From Gemmatimonadaceae bacterium (GTDB lineage: Bacteria; Gemmatimonadota; Gemmatimonadetes; Gemmatimonadales; Gemmatimonadaceae): a stretch of 5,651 nt of DNA. The notes below the pieces were generated by a model. It did no database searches and was not told where the DNA came from. It worked only from the letters and a program-made list of their open reading frames with translations. Below are positions 4,673-5,651 of this stretch, in pieces. Within the stretch, counting starts at the first letter, position 1. Each line of letters begins with the position of its first letter. The position numbers and the translations under genes are program-made. The DNA lies in NCBI GenBank assembly GCA_014379705.1, contig JACMLI010000448.1, forward strand, positions 1-5,651, in the 5' to 3' direction.

Positions 4673-5651
4673 ATGCGAACGTCCCTGTATGCGTCCTTGC
4701 GCACGATCGTGACATCCCCCCGCCCCGCACCTGGCGTACGCTCACCCACACGGGAAGAGTGGCTTCGCCTCGAGCCCTTTCTCGATGAAGCGATGGTGCT
4801 TCCGCACCCGGAAGCGCGCGCGCTCCTCGAGGCACAATGTGGCGATGACCTCCCACTTCTCGCGTGGATGGAGCGGTTTCTGGAGGGGGCCGCTGGCGAC
4901 GCCTTTCCGGTGAGCCTGTCACCCTCGCTCGTGGCCGGCGCACTCGCCCACGATGCCGGAGCAGCCCCTGGCGCCGACTCCCGGGTCGGCGTCTATCGCA
5001 TCGTCCGCGAACTCGGTCGCGGGGGCATGGGTACCGTCTTCCTCGCGGAGCGCGCCGACGGCCAGTTCGAGCAGCGGGTGGCGGTCAAGGTGGTCCATCG
5101 TGGATTCGGTGCGCGCGACACGCGCGAACGCTTCCTGCGCGAACGGCAGATCCTCGCGCGGCTCGACCACCCGAACGTCGCCCACCTCGTGGATGGGGGC
5201 CTCACCGACGACGGGCAGCCCTGGTTCGCGATGGAGTATGTGGACGGCGCGCCGCTCGACGCGTGGTGCGACGAACGACGTGCCAGTATCGAGGAGCGCC
5301 TCGCGCTCTTCCTTGCCGTGTGCGACGCCGTGCAGTTCGCGCATCAGGAGCTCGTGATACACCGCGACCTCAAGCCGTCCAACATTCTCGTGACGCACGG
5401 TGGACAGGTGAAGTTGCTGGACTTCGGCATCGCCACGCTGGTGCGGGAAGACGAGGCCGAGGTCACGCGCACCGGCCTCCGCGCCTTCACGCCGGAGTAC
5501 GCCTCACCGGAGCAGTGGCGCGGGGAGCCCGTCACGACGGGCAGCGACGTGTATTCGTTAGGCGTGGTGCTGTACGAACTGCTCGCCGGCACGCGTCCGC
5601 ACGCCCTGCGCGGCCATCCCGAGACCGACTGGCCGCGCGTGGTGCTCGAGG
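4673..5651 (+). CDS. Bacterial Ser/Thr protein kinase (Hanks type; C-terminal part cut by window edge)
   Basis: Open from ATG 4673 to the right edge (326 residues visible). Residues about 1-104 precede the kinase domain and include a helical segment (EEWLRLEPFLDEAMVLPHPEARALL, described here as residues 32-56) of a type often seen in front of kinases in Gemmatimonadota and Acidobacteriota. The kinase domain starts at about 107: glycine loop ELGRGGMGTVFLAER (113-127), ATP-binding Lys139, helix-C Glu157, catalytic HRDLKPSN with Asp232, DFG with Asp250, activation-segment end YASPEQ (276-281) and SDVYSLGVVLYELLAG (291-306). Every core residue needed for activity is present. The activation loop carries Thr265, Thr267 and Thr273 as possible autophosphorylation sites. 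What follows the kinase domain (membrane helix, TPR or other repeats) is not visible, nor is the substrate. No strong Shine-Dalgarno sequence precedes ATG 4673 (only CCGGA close by); GTG 4709 is an alternative start. It is divergent from the RsbQ-like gene. Confidence 0.9.
   Translation, partial: MRTSLYASLRTIVTSPRPAPGVRSPTREEWLRLEPFLDEAMVLPHPEARALLEAQCGDDLPLLAWMERFLEGAAGDAFPVSLSPSLVAGALAHDAGAAPGADSRVGVYRIVRELGRGGMGTVFLAERADGQFEQRVAVKVVHRGFGARDTRERFLRERQILARLDHPNVAHLVDGGLTDDGQPWFAMEYVDGAPLDAWCDERRASIEERLALFLAVCDAVQFAHQELVIHRDLKPSNILVTHGGQVKLLDFGIATLVREDEAEVTRTGLRAFTPEYASPEQWRGEPVTTGSDVYSLGVVLYELLAGTRPHALRGHPETDWPRVVLE

Noticed and set aside
4919..5398. Minus-strand open frame of 159 codons opposite the Ser/Thr kinase
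   Set aside because: The plus strand encodes an intact kinase catalytic core here; the antisense product has no recognisable features.

Overview
This is a GC-rich (roughly two-thirds G+C by eye), densely coded bacterial window with six genes, two of them cut by the window edges. The style fits a soil-type, gliding-bacterium-like genome. The Ser/Thr kinase subtype (N-terminal helical region, then ELGRGGMGTVFLAER and YASPEQ motifs), the abundant two-component and DoxX proteins, and the near absence of TTA codons suggest Gemmatimonadota, or less likely Acidobacteriota. That assignment is from recall of family style, not a search.

Left part (1-989): a DUF998-type membrane protein (minus strand, running off the left edge) and a TetR-family regulator (plus strand) are divergent across a 63-bp gap. 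The gap holds an AT-rich 26-bp imperfect palindrome. It sits between and over the elements of a near-consensus sigma70-type promoter pointing at the DUF998 gene (TTGCCA, 17 bp, TACAAT), and it abuts the regulator's ATG. This is a classic layout for a TetR repressor controlling its divergent neighbour and itself. The regulator has no visible Shine-Dalgarno sequence and may be read from a leaderless mRNA.

Middle part (999-4525, all minus strand): reading 5' to 3' from position 4525, the genes are an RsbQ-like alpha/beta hydrolase, a PAS hybrid histidine kinase, a DoxX-family membrane protein and an M23-peptidase lipoprotein. The hydrolase and kinase overlap or abut at their junction, so they are probably translationally coupled. 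DoxX follows 42 bp later with a strong ribosome binding site. The M23 gene lies 99 bp further on and may be transcribed separately. In Bacillus, RsbQ works with RsbP, a PAS-PP2C phosphatase, to signal energy stress to sigma B. Here the PAS domain is instead fused to a HisKA-HATPase-receiver kinase, so the hydrolase-PAS sensory pair appears to be wired to phosphorelay signalling. This is the most interesting content of the window.

Right part (4526-5651): a 147-bp divergent intergenic region, then a plus-strand Ser/Thr protein kinase with an intact catalytic core that runs off the right edge. I saw no RNA genes, CRISPR arrays, insertion sequences or attachment sites, and no gene-free stretch longer than 300 bases.
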